A stretch of 48,050 nt of DNA from Collinsella aerofaciens (GCF_015557435.1 NZ_JADNOH010000038.1:1-48050), one strand, 5' to 3'; shown: positions 1-7,342, counted from the stretch's first letter. Notes: generated from the letters alone by a model not told the origin. Program-made: numbers and translations.

Positions 1-7
1 ACGAGCC

Positions 8-55
8 GGAGAGCACTTAATGTGCTCTCCGTGCGAGCAGGACTGTCCGAGCAGG
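8..55 (-). repeat. Dispersed 48-nt hairpin repeat, copy 1
   Basis: Read on the minus strand this begins CCTGCTC, contains CAGTCCTGC, and ends in a 9-bp stem hairpin (GGAGAGCAC / GTGCTCTCC, at 8-30). A second copy lies at 30818-30865 on the plus strand, with the last 25 bases identical and the first half diverged by small indels. It lies just downstream of dpaL on that gene's strand and could act as a 3' end structure, but there is no T-run after the stem. The family is not one I recognise. Confidence 0.6.
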
Positions 56-94
56 GAGTAAAGTCCTCCGGCTGCCTCCGGACAGGTCAGTCTG

Positions 95-1309
95 CTAGCA
101 AGTCGGGTACTCGCCCTCCCAGACGATGCGACGGTACTGATCCGGATCGGTGTCGCCCTCGGTGGAGAAGCAGAGCACGGAGCTCGTCTTGTCCAGGCCG
201 ATGAGCTCCTTGAGCTCGGCGTACTCGGGATCGAGCATGAGGGTCTCGACCAGGCCGGTGGTCACCGCGCCGGACTCGCCGGAGATGACGCGCGGGTCGC
301 CCTTCTCGGGAGCGCCCAGGGTGCGCATGCCGCGAGCGGTGACCCAGTCGGGGCAGGACACGAAGGCGGTGGTGTGGTTGCGCAGGATATCCCAACCCAG
401 GATGTTGGGCTCGCCGCAGCACAGGCCGGCCATGATGGAGGGCATGTCGCCGTCCACGATGCGCGGATCGCCGTCGCCGGCGGCAGCGCCCTTGTACAGG
501 CAGGCGGCAGGCGCGCACTCGACCACGACGAAGGTGGGCGGGTTATCGGGATACAGGTTGGTGAAGTAGCCCACCACGGCGCCGGCGAGCGAGCCCACGC
601 CAGCCTGGACAAAGACGTGCGTCGGGCGGTTGATGGCCATCTCGCGCAGCTGCTCGGCAGCCTCGGAAGCCATGGTGCCGTAGCCCTCCATGATCCAGGA
701 CGGGATCTTCTCGTAGCCCTCCCAGGCGGTATCCTGAACGATGACGCCGCGCTCGCAGGCGTCGGCCTCGGCGGCGGCCATGCGCACGCACTCGTCGTAG
801 TTGACCTCTTCGATGGTCACCGTGGCGCCCTCGGCGGCGATGTTATCAAAGCGGGGCTTGGTGGAACCCTTGGGCATGTGCACGACGGCCTTCTGGCCCA
901 GCTTGTTGGCAGCCCATGCCACGCCGCGGCCATGGTTGCCGTCGGTGGCAGTAAAGAAGGTGGCCTGGCCAAAGTCCTTGGCAAGCTGATCGGAGGTCAG
1001 GTAATCGAAGGTGCACTCGGCAACGTCCTTGCCGGTCTCGTCGGCAATGTAGTTGGCCATGGCAAACGAACCGCCCAGGACCTTAAAGGCGTTGAGGCCA
1101 AAGCGATAGCTCTCGTCCTTAACGCACAGGTTGGAAAGGCCCAGGCGCGCAGCCTGACCATCCAGGCGGGCAAGCGGAGTGACGGTGTACTGGGGGAACG
1201 ACTGGTGGAAGGCGCGGGCCTTCTTCACGTGGTCGAGGCTCATGATTCCCAAGTGCTTGTCATCGCTCTTGGGCATCGTGTTGCCCGCCCACTGGATCTT
1301 ATCGGCCAT
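95..1309 (-). CDS. dpaL: Diaminopropionate ammonia-lyase
   Basis: Converts 2,3-diaminopropionate to pyruvate and two ammonia through 2-aminoacrylate, using PLP in the cytosol. The 404-residue length matches the DpaL/YgeX family. The PLP lysine is K76 in the segment RFGLNAFKVLGGSFA, and a conserved Asp (D123) lies in TATDGNHGRG. A glycine-rich phosphate loop, QAGVGSLAGAVVGY, follows in the middle of the protein. The ATG at 1309 is preceded by an AAGGAG-like site. In the enterobacterial and gut-anaerobe purine/urate gene sets this gene travels with ssnA, ygfK and xdh, which lie about 6 kb away here. A regulator gene diverges from it across a 277-bp gap holding two palindromes. ygeW, ygeY and hyuA, usual partners, are absent from the window. 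The family assignment is firm; the in vivo substrate is inferred. Confidence 0.93.
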   Translation of the reverse strand: MADKIQWAGNTMPKSDDKHLGIMSLDHVKKARAFHQSFPQYTVTPLARLDGQAARLGLSNLCVKDESYRFGLNAFKVLGGSFAMANYIADETGKDVAECTFDYLTSDQLAKDFGQATFFTATDGNHGRGVAWAANKLGQKAVVHMPKGSTKPRFDNIAAEGATVTIEEVNYDECVRMAAAEADACERGVIVQDTAWEGYEKIPSWIMEGYGTMASEAAEQLREMAINRPTHVFVQAGVGSLAGAVVGYFTNLYPDNPPTFVVVECAPAACLYKGAAAGDGDPRIVDGDMPSIMAGLCCGEPNILGWDILRNHTTAFVSCPDWVTARGMRTLGAPEKGDPRVISGESGAVTTGLVETLMLDPEYAELKELIGLDKTSSVLCFSTEGDTDPDQYRRIVWEGEYPTC

Positions 1310-1401
1310 ACGGTGAACTCCTTAAGTTCTCTCTTGCCGGCCCCCGCATACGCGTTTCAGCCCGATCCCATTCACACGGCTGAACTTTTATGTGGAGGCC
1401 A

Positions 1402-1416
1402 AACAAAAAGTTTGTT
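1402..1416. promoter_or_regulatory. Operator-like palindrome 1 (dpaL / regulator)
   Basis: AACAAA-AAG-TTTGTT, a perfect 6+6 palindrome followed by AG. It lies in the gap between divergent dpaL and the YheO/DauR-type regulator. The same core recurs 51 bp away. Binding by the adjacent regulator is inferred. Confidence 0.6.
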
Positions 1417-1452
1417 AGTACTGTTCTATCACACTTTTTGATTGGTATACCT

Positions 1453-1467
1453 AACAAATTGTTTGTT
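1453..1467. promoter_or_regulatory. Operator-like palindrome 2 (dpaL / regulator)
   Basis: AACAAA-TTG-TTTGTT, preceded by CT. The pair CTAACAAA and TTTGTTAG flank the interval 1417-1452, where the divergent promoters should sit. The centre-to-centre distance of 51 bp is close to five helical turns, which suits cooperative binding by a dimeric regulator. Confidence 0.6.
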
Positions 1468-1586
1468 GCCGTAATCGGTACCTTTTCGCCGCCGAACGGT
1501 CACATAACGCAGCAACGCTTTCGTTATTTGCGAACAAGTGTGGTTTATGGCAAAGTGTGCCCAAACTAATTTTTAGGAAGGCACCC

Positions 1587-2240
1587 ATGACCCCCGCACA
1601 GATTGAGTTTTACAAGCGCCTTGCACACGGCCTGGCGCTCCAATTTGGCCCCAACTGCGAAGTCGTCGTCCACGACCTGGAGACCGAGGACGTGGACCAC
1701 TCCATCGTAGTGATCGAAAACGGCCACGTCAGCGGGCGCAAACTGGGTGACGGCCCCAGCCATATTGTGTTTGAGTCCATGCACGAGGGCACCACCGACG
1801 TGCACGACCGCGAGCCATACCTCACCAAGACCACCGACGGCAAGCTGCTCAAGTCCTCGACCATCTTTATCCGCAACGACGAGGGCAAGCCCGTCGGCAT
1901 TTTGGGCATCAACTTTGACATTACGCTTATGAAGGCTTTTGAGCGTTCGCTCGACGCCTTTACCGGCACCGGCGGCACGGGCTACACCGAGCCCGAGCCC
2001 ATTACCAAAAACATCGGCGACCTGCTCGAGGACCTGCTGCACGAGTGCGAACAGTTTGTGGGCAAGCCCGCGGCACTCATGACCAAAGACGAGCGCATTC
2101 GTGCCATTGGCTACCTCGACCGTCGCGGCGCCTTCCTCATTTCCAAGTCGAGCGAGCGCGCCTGCGAGTTCTTTGGCATCTCCAAGTACAGCTTCTATAG
2201 CTACCTCAATGAGGCCAAGGCGGCGACAGGCGACAAGTAG
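1587..2240 (+). CDS. YheO/DauR-type PAS-HTH transcriptional regulator
   Basis: A 217-residue DNA-binding regulator. An N-terminal YheO-like PAS domain (about residues 5-120, with the typical VVVHDLE, NGHVSGRKLGD and TIFIRNDEGKPVGILGINFD segments) is joined to a C-terminal helix-turn-helix (about 165-217, with ERACEFFGISKYSFYSYL). Family members regulate amino-acid and purine catabolic genes. The ATG at 1587 was chosen because AGGAAGG lies 5 bases upstream; a GTG at 1557 is in frame but lacks such a site. The gene diverges from dpaL and the gap holds two operator-like palindromes, so control of dpaL and of itself is likely. A second regulator of the same family lies at 17137-17793. The ligand is unknown. 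Confidence 0.85.
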   Translation: MTPAQIEFYKRLAHGLALQFGPNCEVVVHDLETEDVDHSIVVIENGHVSGRKLGDGPSHIVFESMHEGTTDVHDREPYLTKTTDGKLLKSSTIFIRNDEGKPVGILGINFDITLMKAFERSLDAFTGTGGTGYTEPEPITKNIGDLLEDLLHECEQFVGKPAALMTKDERIRAIGYLDRRGAFLISKSSERACEFFGISKYSFYSYLNEAKAATGDK

Positions 2241-2323
2241 GCACTCGCCTGGATTGCCCCTCCCCTTTTGGGCGCGAGTTCTGGAAAGCACGAATCCAAG
2301 ACCGAGCCGCTTGGGAAGTTCCA

Positions 2324-2329
2324 TATAAT
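2324..2329 (+). promoter_or_regulatory. Probable -10 element of the 2364 gene
   Basis: A perfect TATAAT 35 bases upstream of the ATG at 2364, without an obvious -35 box. Transcription from here would start near 2336, which supports the downstream start of the gene over the ATG-like codon at 2268. Confidence 0.45.
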
Positions 2330-2363
2330 CGATGTCATTAGTATTTCGAAAGGGTGGAACAGA

Positions 2364-3332
2364 ATGGCGTTGAGCAAGGCATCATGCACCGGTCGCGGAT
2401 TGATTCCGGCAATTGGTGGACATGTGCACCGCATGTTCGATGAGGGTGAAGACGACCTGTTTTCGCTGAGCCTTGACGACGTGATGGATGATCGCCCGTG
2501 GACCGCCGACGAACTCATGGGCGGTGGGGCTCGCCCGTCAAGCCCCAATCCCGCACTTGCGCCTAAGCCCGCATCTGCGCCGACTCCTGCGCAGCCGCCT
2601 GTTTCGACGCCCGCGTCTGCGCCCACACCCACTCCCCGCCCCGCAAGCGACCCGTCCGAGACGGCGGCATTTCTCGCTGCAGCGACGCAGGGCAAATCGG
2701 CCGACAGCACCGTTATGTACAGCGCCCAGCAGTTGCCTGTTCCTGCGGCACGCAAGCCTCCGGTCACAAGGCTCGATGAGCCCGTTGCCCATCAGGTTGC
2801 CTACGATTCCTGGGCTGCAGCCGATCTGGATGAGACCTCTACCGGCATGCCGGCGCTCGACGTTCCAGTTAACCCGCTTTTTGCCGCCAACACGAGCGCC
2901 GCGGGCTATGAGGGCGGTGCGGCATATTCCGATTATTCCGATGGCTATGCTGACGCCGGTCGCATCGAGACCGAGGATTATGGCACCACATCGAGCGATT
3001 ATCTCAACGATCCGTACGCCGCCACGCCTGCACCGGAATATGACCCGGAGGCCGCGTCCGCACCGGCGTATACCAAAAGCACGGGCGAAGAGCGCTTCGC
3101 CGATTATTACGCCGAGGAAAAGGCGCTGCGTTTCTCGGAATTTCCGCAGGCAGTCAAGGTTGCCTTTATCGCCATTGTCATTGCCCTGCTCGGCGTCATT
3201 GCGTTTGAGGGATTCCGGCTGTTCTCCGGCCCCACCCAAGCGGAGTCGGAGACCCAGCAAAAAGAGGACGATGACGAGTATCTGGACATCAACACCCTCA
3301 AGGGCGACCCCAACGACGGAGACGATGAGTAG
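2364..3332 (+). CDS. Proline/alanine-rich, single-pass membrane protein of unknown function
   Basis: I do not recognise this 322-residue protein. An acidic N-terminal stretch (FDEGEDDLFSLSLDDVMDD) is followed by a Pro/Ala-rich low-complexity region (about 55-105), then a long acidic, tyrosine-rich segment. One predicted membrane helix (about 263-287, VAFIAIVIALLGVIAFEGF) precedes a highly acidic 35-residue tail. With no signal peptide it is probably anchored by this late helix, with the long N-terminal region cytoplasmic. The start at 2364 has AGGG 9 bases upstream and a TATAAT 35 bases upstream; an ATG at 2434 (MFDEGEDD) is an alternative. The gene stands alone, with opposite-strand or spaced neighbours. 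Overall composition recalls actinobacterial envelope or division accessory proteins, but this is only an impression. Confidence 0.7.
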   Translation: MALSKASCTGRGLIPAIGGHVHRMFDEGEDDLFSLSLDDVMDDRPWTADELMGGGARPSSPNPALAPKPASAPTPAQPPVSTPASAPTPTPRPASDPSETAAFLAAATQGKSADSTVMYSAQQLPVPAARKPPVTRLDEPVAHQVAYDSWAAADLDETSTGMPALDVPVNPLFAANTSAAGYEGGAAYSDYSDGYADAGRIETEDYGTTSSDYLNDPYAATPAPEYDPEAASAPAYTKSTGEERFADYYAEEKALRFSEFPQAVKVAFIAIVIALLGVIAFEGFRLFSGPTQAESETQQKEDDDEYLDINTLKGDPNDGDDE

Positions 3333-3403
3333 CGAGAGCTGAAGGCGGCCGCAGGATCCCGCATCCAGCACCGGCTTCTAAGTGCTGTTTTGTCATCCAG
3401 CTA

Positions 3404-3479
3404 CACTTTTCCGAAGTTTTAAGGTGCCTATTTCGACACTTTTCCGTACTTTTACACGGCTGATTTCGACACTTTTCCG
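3404..3479 (+). repeat. Three CACTTTTCCG motifs at exact 33-bp spacing
   Basis: CACTTTTCCG starts at 3404, 3437 and 3470. Copies two and three share the longer form ATTTCGACACTTTTCCG, and the bases between also resemble each other, so this is a degenerate 33-bp tandem repeat. It fills part of the 365-bp gap between 3332 and 3698, where I see no other gene. The spacing is near three helical turns, like iterons or stacked protein sites. Confidence 0.6.
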
Positions 3480-3697
3480 GATGAAAGCCGAATAATCACT
3501 TGGGAAACCAACGCCGTTCACGCGTCATTTCGCAGGCGGCGCTTGATTTCTGTCCGTACACGTTGATAGACTTCCTCTTGCCCGCAAGGAGCGGGCGCAT
3601 TTTATCCAGAGTCGGGGTAGAGAGTTGGCTCCACGATCCCGACGCCAACCGGCCAAGAGGCACGGTGGCCCTGCCAACATCGATGAAAGGAGTCCGT

Positions 3698-4063
3698 ATG
3701 GACAATTTCTCCGTGCGCAGCGAGCGTAACTTCCACAACCTGATCGTCAAACCGAATCACATGCATCTTCTGGATAAGCCAAATGGCTACGCCTCGGCCA
3801 TGATCAAGAGCAGCCTCTCCCACCAGATGCGCTTTACGGTGCAGGTGCTCGAGGAAGAACTCTGCGCCGCCGGCAGCCCGCACGTGCTGCAGATCAAGCT
3901 GCTTGGAGACGACTCTCGCGAGCCGTCTAGCTGGAAGCTCTTTGCTGACGGCGTATGCGTTGCGGACGGATCCGGCGCCTTTGCCCGAGAGTGCTTCTGC
4001 GAGGGAGCCGAGGCATTCCTGGACCTGTGCCGCGACGCCGTACGCACGGCCGAGCTGTACTAG
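3698..4063 (+). CDS. Hypothetical protein, 121 residues
   Basis: I do not recognise this protein. It is soluble, of mixed charge, with no signal peptide or membrane helix. Predicted content is a beta-rich middle (MRFTVQVLEEELCAAGSP, then VLQIKLLGDD) and a C-terminal helix (GAEAFLDLCRDAVRTAELY). The ATG at 3698 is favoured because AAAGGAG (3686-3692) lies 5 bases upstream; longer in-frame starts at 3500 or 3683 have poorer sites. It converges on the exonuclease gene at 4142, with a 78-bp gap holding an imperfect inverted repeat. Function cannot be inferred from context. Confidence 0.65.
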   Translation: MDNFSVRSERNFHNLIVKPNHMHLLDKPNGYASAMIKSSLSHQMRFTVQVLEEELCAAGSPHVLQIKLLGDDSREPSSWKLFADGVCVADGSGAFARECFCEGAEAFLDLCRDAVRTAELY

Positions 4064-4141
4064 TGGAGCCAGAGGGAGTATGAGCTGTTGAGTGCGGCCC
4101 GCGGGATTGCGGGGGCGTAGGCAGACAGACCAGACAGCTCG

Positions 4142-4963
4142 TCATACTGGTTGACGCTTCGATTCAAACAGCAGGGCGGGCTCGCGCTTACAGCCCCGCC
4201 ATGCCAAACCGAATGGCGTTCTCAAAAGGCCTACCCCCTCCGCCTTCAGCTTTAGCAGCAGGTCGCCCAGCTCGGAGCACTTGCTGGAAAAGCGCGTCTG
4301 AGCTCGCTCGCCCATCCCCCACCGTTGACGGACCTCCTGGGCGCGCGGGCTCACGCGGTAGTCCCCGTCCACCATCTGCTTGAGCAGCTTGGCGGTCACG
4401 CGCGCATCGGCTAGGGCGCTGTGGGCGTGACCCGTCGACTCGTCGAACTCGATGCCAAACCACGTCGCTGCGTCACTCAAAGAGACGCACCCGTGGCTGC
4501 TCATGTCCATGATCGAGGTGTAAAACGCCTGCAGGTCGGCCCAGTCCGTAGGAAATGCGGAAAGATCGATGTGCTTTGCTTGGCACTCGATCAAAAGCTG
4601 TCGACGATCCGCCCCGCTCCAACAGACCACCCGGGCGGAGTAGCGCCCGATCCAATCGCTGAGCCTTTTGATCACCATGTAGAGCGGATCGGCCATCGCG
4701 GTGCCCACGGCCGATATCCCTGTGAGCTCGCGGACGGGGAACGCAACGCCTTCGGTAAATTCCGTCTGTACAAACTGCGAGAACTCGCCCATAACGTTGC
4801 CGTGGTAATCGAGCTTGACGGCGCCGGCCTCGATAATCTCATTGCACAGTCCACGGCGCTGACGCTGCTTTGGCACCGGCGCAAACTCAAAGTCCAGCAC
4901 AATCTGGCGCGCAAAGTTCGTCGTATCGATAGCCGAGATACACGGCGTCTTTTCAGCTGACAC
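4142..4963 (-). CDS. DnaQ-like 3'-5' exonuclease (DEDDh)
   Basis: A 273-residue protein with the RNase-T/DnaQ exonuclease fold. Motif I is D24-x-E26 in IVLDFEFAP, and motif III is HAHSALADA, carrying the catalytic His and Asp. The exonuclease domain covers about residues 18-195 and a basic C-terminal part of about 75 residues has no obvious family. Such proteins trim 3' ends of DNA or RNA; stand-alone forms like this are often annotated KapD/ERI-1-like. The start is a GTG at 4963, with GGAGAAAGG 7 bases upstream; the reading frame stays open another 156 bases but without a better site. It ends in TGA, one of only two such stops in the window. Placed between dpaL and xdh, it has no evident link to purine catabolism. 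Confidence 0.8.
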   Translation of the reverse strand: MSAEKTPCISAIDTTNFARQIVLDFEFAPVPKQRQRRGLCNEIIEAGAVKLDYHGNVMGEFSQFVQTEFTEGVAFPVRELTGISAVGTAMADPLYMVIKRLSDWIGRYSARVVCWSGADRRQLLIECQAKHIDLSAFPTDWADLQAFYTSIMDMSSHGCVSLSDAATWFGIEFDESTGHAHSALADARVTAKLLKQMVDGDYRVSPRAQEVRQRWGMGERAQTRFSSKCSELGDLLLKLKAEGVGLLRTPFGLAWRGCKREPALLFESKRQPV

Positions 4964-5137
4964 GGTTGGGCCTTTCTCCGTCAACTGCCGCTCGTTACAT
5001 AGGCGGCTACATTGCCGTAAGGATAGGCGCCCGTGCGGACACAAAAGCGGGACGCAATGCCACGCGCGCCAGGCATACGCCATGCAGACGGCCCCAAGAG
5101 AATCGCCCGCTCTATTCAAATGCCTGAAAAAGATTTA

Positions 5138-5173
5138 GGCCCGGTGACTTGAATCAGAGGTCATCCCGGGCCC
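5138..5173. other. Hairpin upstream of the exonuclease gene
   Basis: GGCCCGGTGAC (5138-5148) pairs with GTCATCCCGGGCC (5160-5172), leaving an 11-base loop. It is in the 1.1-kb gene-free stretch 4964-6063. No T-run follows, so a terminator role is uncertain. Confidence 0.4.
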
Positions 5174-5264
5174 ATCAGAGCTCGTAGAGCTCTTGGTTGC
5201 TTTGGTCTCGCTCTTCACGGCGCTTATCGAACTTTCCGAGGCACTCAAGCAGCATTCGAAGCAT

Positions 5265-5301
5265 AAAAAGAGGGGTCGACGCCGTTAAGGCATTGACCCC
5301 T
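5265..5301 (-). terminator. Intrinsic terminator of the candidate small RNA
   Basis: On the minus strand AGGGGTC pairs with GACCCCT, with an inner GCC/GGC pair, followed by CTTTTT. Confidence 0.6.
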
Positions 5302-5350
5302 TAAACTGAGTAACGGCGCTGCCCAGCTCTTCACTACTTGGGCTGCCGTC
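5265..5350 (-). ncRNA. Candidate small RNA of about 86 nt
   Basis: A promoter (5357-5385) and an intrinsic terminator (5265-5301) on the minus strand bracket about 86 bases with no convincing coding frame. The predicted transcript folds into an upstream hairpin, where GCCCA pairs with TGGGC and an outer ACGGC with GCCGT, then the terminator stem. I do not match it to a known RNA family (not tmRNA, SRP, 6S or RNase P by inspection). A 106-codon frame crosses the region but has no ribosome site and runs through the terminator. Confidence 0.4.
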
Positions 5351-5356
5351 GACTTT

Positions 5357-5385
5357 ATTCTACCCACGGGTGCCAGGTTTAACAA
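5357..5385 (-). promoter_or_regulatory. Promoter of the candidate small RNA
   Basis: TTGTTA and TAGAAT separated by exactly 17 bases on the minus strand. The predicted start is near 5350. Confidence 0.5.
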
Positions 5386-5575
5386 ATGGATTTTCGGTAA
5401 CGAGGCCTCGGCAACCGCCGCCTTGATTGGCGACCCATGCTCTGCCACAGGCCGAGGGTTGTCGAAAAGTCGAACATTATAGCTACCCATAATATAGCCA
5501 GCTATAACGTCATTCGACGACCGGCGCAAACGCCCACGCGGACACGAAATGCGCTGCGGTGCCATTGGGGATTAT

Positions 5576-5837
5576 GGGATGCGCTTTCCGCTCGAGGCCT
5601 CAACCGGAAACGGCATCCCGATCTGAAGGTCAAATCCGGGGCGTAGTTTCCGCTTGAAGACCGATTCGGAAAGGTTGTCCCGTTCTGGAGCCAAATACTG
5701 GGTCGTAGTTTCCGCCAAGCATGCCATCCGGAAAGCGTGTCCCGTTCTGAGCCTGAATTCTGGGATGAACTTTCCACTGAAGCATCTACTGGAAAATGCA
5801 TCCCGTTCCGAGGCTTAATTCTGGGATGCACTTTCCG
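5576..5837 (+). repeat. Tandem 62-bp hairpin array, left copy
   Basis: Four full units and one half unit. Left arms begin at 5576, 5638, 5700, 5762 and 5823, a period of 62 or 61 bases. Each unit has a 15-base arm of the type GGGATGCGCTTTCCG, a loop of about 14, a complementary 15-base arm and an 18-base linker (consensus like GTTCTGAGCCTGAATTCT). The last unit has only its left arm. The same array type lies at 7099-7298, on the other side of the gene at 6064-7062. Arms differ between units but generally pair within a unit. Confidence 0.85.
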
Positions 5838-6063
5838 CGGAGAGACTACCGTTTTTCGAAAAAGTACACGTCCCTAAACTTACCAGGTCTTCATAACTTG
5901 TTGCCGTTCACGGGAGCCGATCACCGCCCACCGATTCGAATGTAAAAATGTCGCCGAAAACAGGCCATCTACCTGCATGGTTAGATTTTGGTCAGCTTTT
6001 GGTCAGTTGGGCGGCAAGTTGCGGCTGATACGTTTTTTGCTACCCAAAAGGAGGCGGTAGCTC

Positions 6064-7062
6064 ATGACCCATTGCAATGACCAACTCATCGACCAACTGC
6101 TCACTCAAGCCGAACAAGAGGGGCGCTGTCTGATTCCCCCGAGCACGGCAATCCGAAAAGCGCTCCTTCGGCGCATCGGCAGCGCGGTCGTCTCGCCCAT
6201 GCCGGGACTGTTCGCGCGCAAAATGCGCTGGGATGAACTCAACCGGGCACAGCGTCATTGCGAGATTATTCGCGCCCTTGCGATCATCCACCCCGATTGG
6301 ACGTTCTGCTCGTTTTCGGCCGCCTGCCTGCTGGGGCTCGAGGTCTCGTGGCGACATCTGAACGTTGTGCATGTCTGTAGCTCGACAAAGCCGTCGGCTC
6401 GCCCGGGCGCGCATATTCAGCGGCATCAGATCGAGCCGGCCGGAGCAATCCGTCTATCCGGCACATCAGTAACGCCGCCCATCCAAACGGCCACAGATTG
6501 CCTGCTGCAAACTGGTTTTGCCGACGGCATGCCCATTGCCGATTCGGCGATCTCAAAGCTCGGCCTTGCGCCGGAACAGCTGATGGAGGCCGTTGAGCAA
6601 CGAGCGACTGCCCGCAATGGTCGCGCGATTCGCACCGCCCTCACAACGCTTCGATATGCCGACGCCCGCGCCGAGAGCGGCGGGGAATCGGTCGCCCGAG
6701 CCGTCATGATCGAGACGGGCTTTGCGCCCGACTGGCTTCAATACGAGCTGACGGACCCCTTCGATTCGGCCAAGCCCATACGAACGGACTTTGCCTGGGA
6801 GCGCCAGGCGCGGGAACTCACGCTGGGCGAGCTCGACGGGCTCATCAAATATACCGACCAGACCATGCTGGCCGGACGCACCACCGCCGAGGCGCTCGTT
6901 GCCGAACGACAGCGCGAGGCGCACCTATCGCTCTACGGTCACCCTCTGCTGCGCTTTACCATGAGCGAAGTCCGCTCGGCAGGACTGCTCGCGAAAAAGC
7001 TGCAGACGGCAGGCATCCGGCAGACCGCGCTGCCGACATGGCTCAACGAGGTGGAGTTGTAG
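6064..7062 (+). CDS. AbiEi-like / PD-(D/E)XK endonuclease-domain protein
   Basis: A 332-residue protein of a type common in Actinobacteria, with an N-terminal AbiEi-like winged-helix part (about 1-60) and a central AbiEi-like region (about 65-165). The C-terminal domain (about 200-305) resembles DUF559/Vsr-fold nucleases. Candidate catalytic residues are E204 or E208 (ESGGES), D242 (RTDFAW) and E256/K262 in GELDGLIKY. AbiEi proteins are antitoxins of type IV systems, but no AbiEii nucleotidyltransferase toxin lies next to it. The start is the ATG at 6064, with AAAAGGAGG 9-10 bases upstream. The gene is alone on its strand and is bracketed by 62-bp hairpin arrays on both sides, which suggests a link between protein and repeats. 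DNA cleavage activity is inferred, not shown. Confidence 0.7.
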   Translation: MTHCNDQLIDQLLTQAEQEGRCLIPPSTAIRKALLRRIGSAVVSPMPGLFARKMRWDELNRAQRHCEIIRALAIIHPDWTFCSFSAACLLGLEVSWRHLNVVHVCSSTKPSARPGAHIQRHQIEPAGAIRLSGTSVTPPIQTATDCLLQTGFADGMPIADSAISKLGLAPEQLMEAVEQRATARNGRAIRTALTTLRYADARAESGGESVARAVMIETGFAPDWLQYELTDPFDSAKPIRTDFAWERQARELTLGELDGLIKYTDQTMLAGRTTAEALVAERQREAHLSLYGHPLLRFTMSEVRSAGLLAKKLQTAGIRQTALPTWLNEVEL

Positions 7063-7098
7063 GAGCTGTTGAGCTTATGCCCGTCTGCCTGCCAAACC

Positions 7099-7298
7099 GG
7101 GACACACTTTCCGGTTGAAGCTCCAACCGGAAAGTGTGTCCCACTCTGGAGCCGAATTCCGGGATGCGCTTTCCGCCAGAGGCTCTACCGGAAAGCGCAT
7201 CCCATTCTGAGCATCGATTCTGGGATGTAATTTCCGCCGAGGGCTCCAAGGGGAAACTGCATCCCATTCTGAGCGCTCATTTCGGGACACGCTTTCCG
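7099..7298 (+). repeat. Tandem 62-bp hairpin array, right copy
   Basis: Left arms start at 7099, 7161, 7222 and 7284. The first two units have perfect 15-bp stems (the first extends to 18), and the last unit is a left half only, as in the left array. Unit one uses GGGACACAC paired with GTGTGTCCC, while unit two uses GGGATGCGC paired with GCGCATCCC: several positions change on both arms together. Linkers keep the TCTGAGC-type core. It lies between the nuclease-like gene and the xdh terminator. Confidence 0.85.
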
Positions 7299-7305
7299 CT
7301 CCAAG

Positions 7306-7342
7306 CAAAAGGCCCCGGCTCGCGATGGAGCTGGGGCCAAAG
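7306..7342 (-). terminator. Terminator of the xdh transcript
   Basis: GGCCCCAGCTC pairs with GAGCCGGGGCC (7311-7338) on the minus strand, followed by TTTTGC. It lies about 65 bases beyond the xdh stop. Confidence 0.65.

Noticed and set aside
5245-5565. 106-codon minus-strand gene
   Set aside because: It runs through a terminator, has no ribosome site, and its start lies outside the predicted promoter; treated as a small RNA region instead.
5576-5837. CRISPR array
   Set aside because: The repeated part varies and pairs with itself, the linkers are the more constant part, the period includes two arms, and no cas gene is near.
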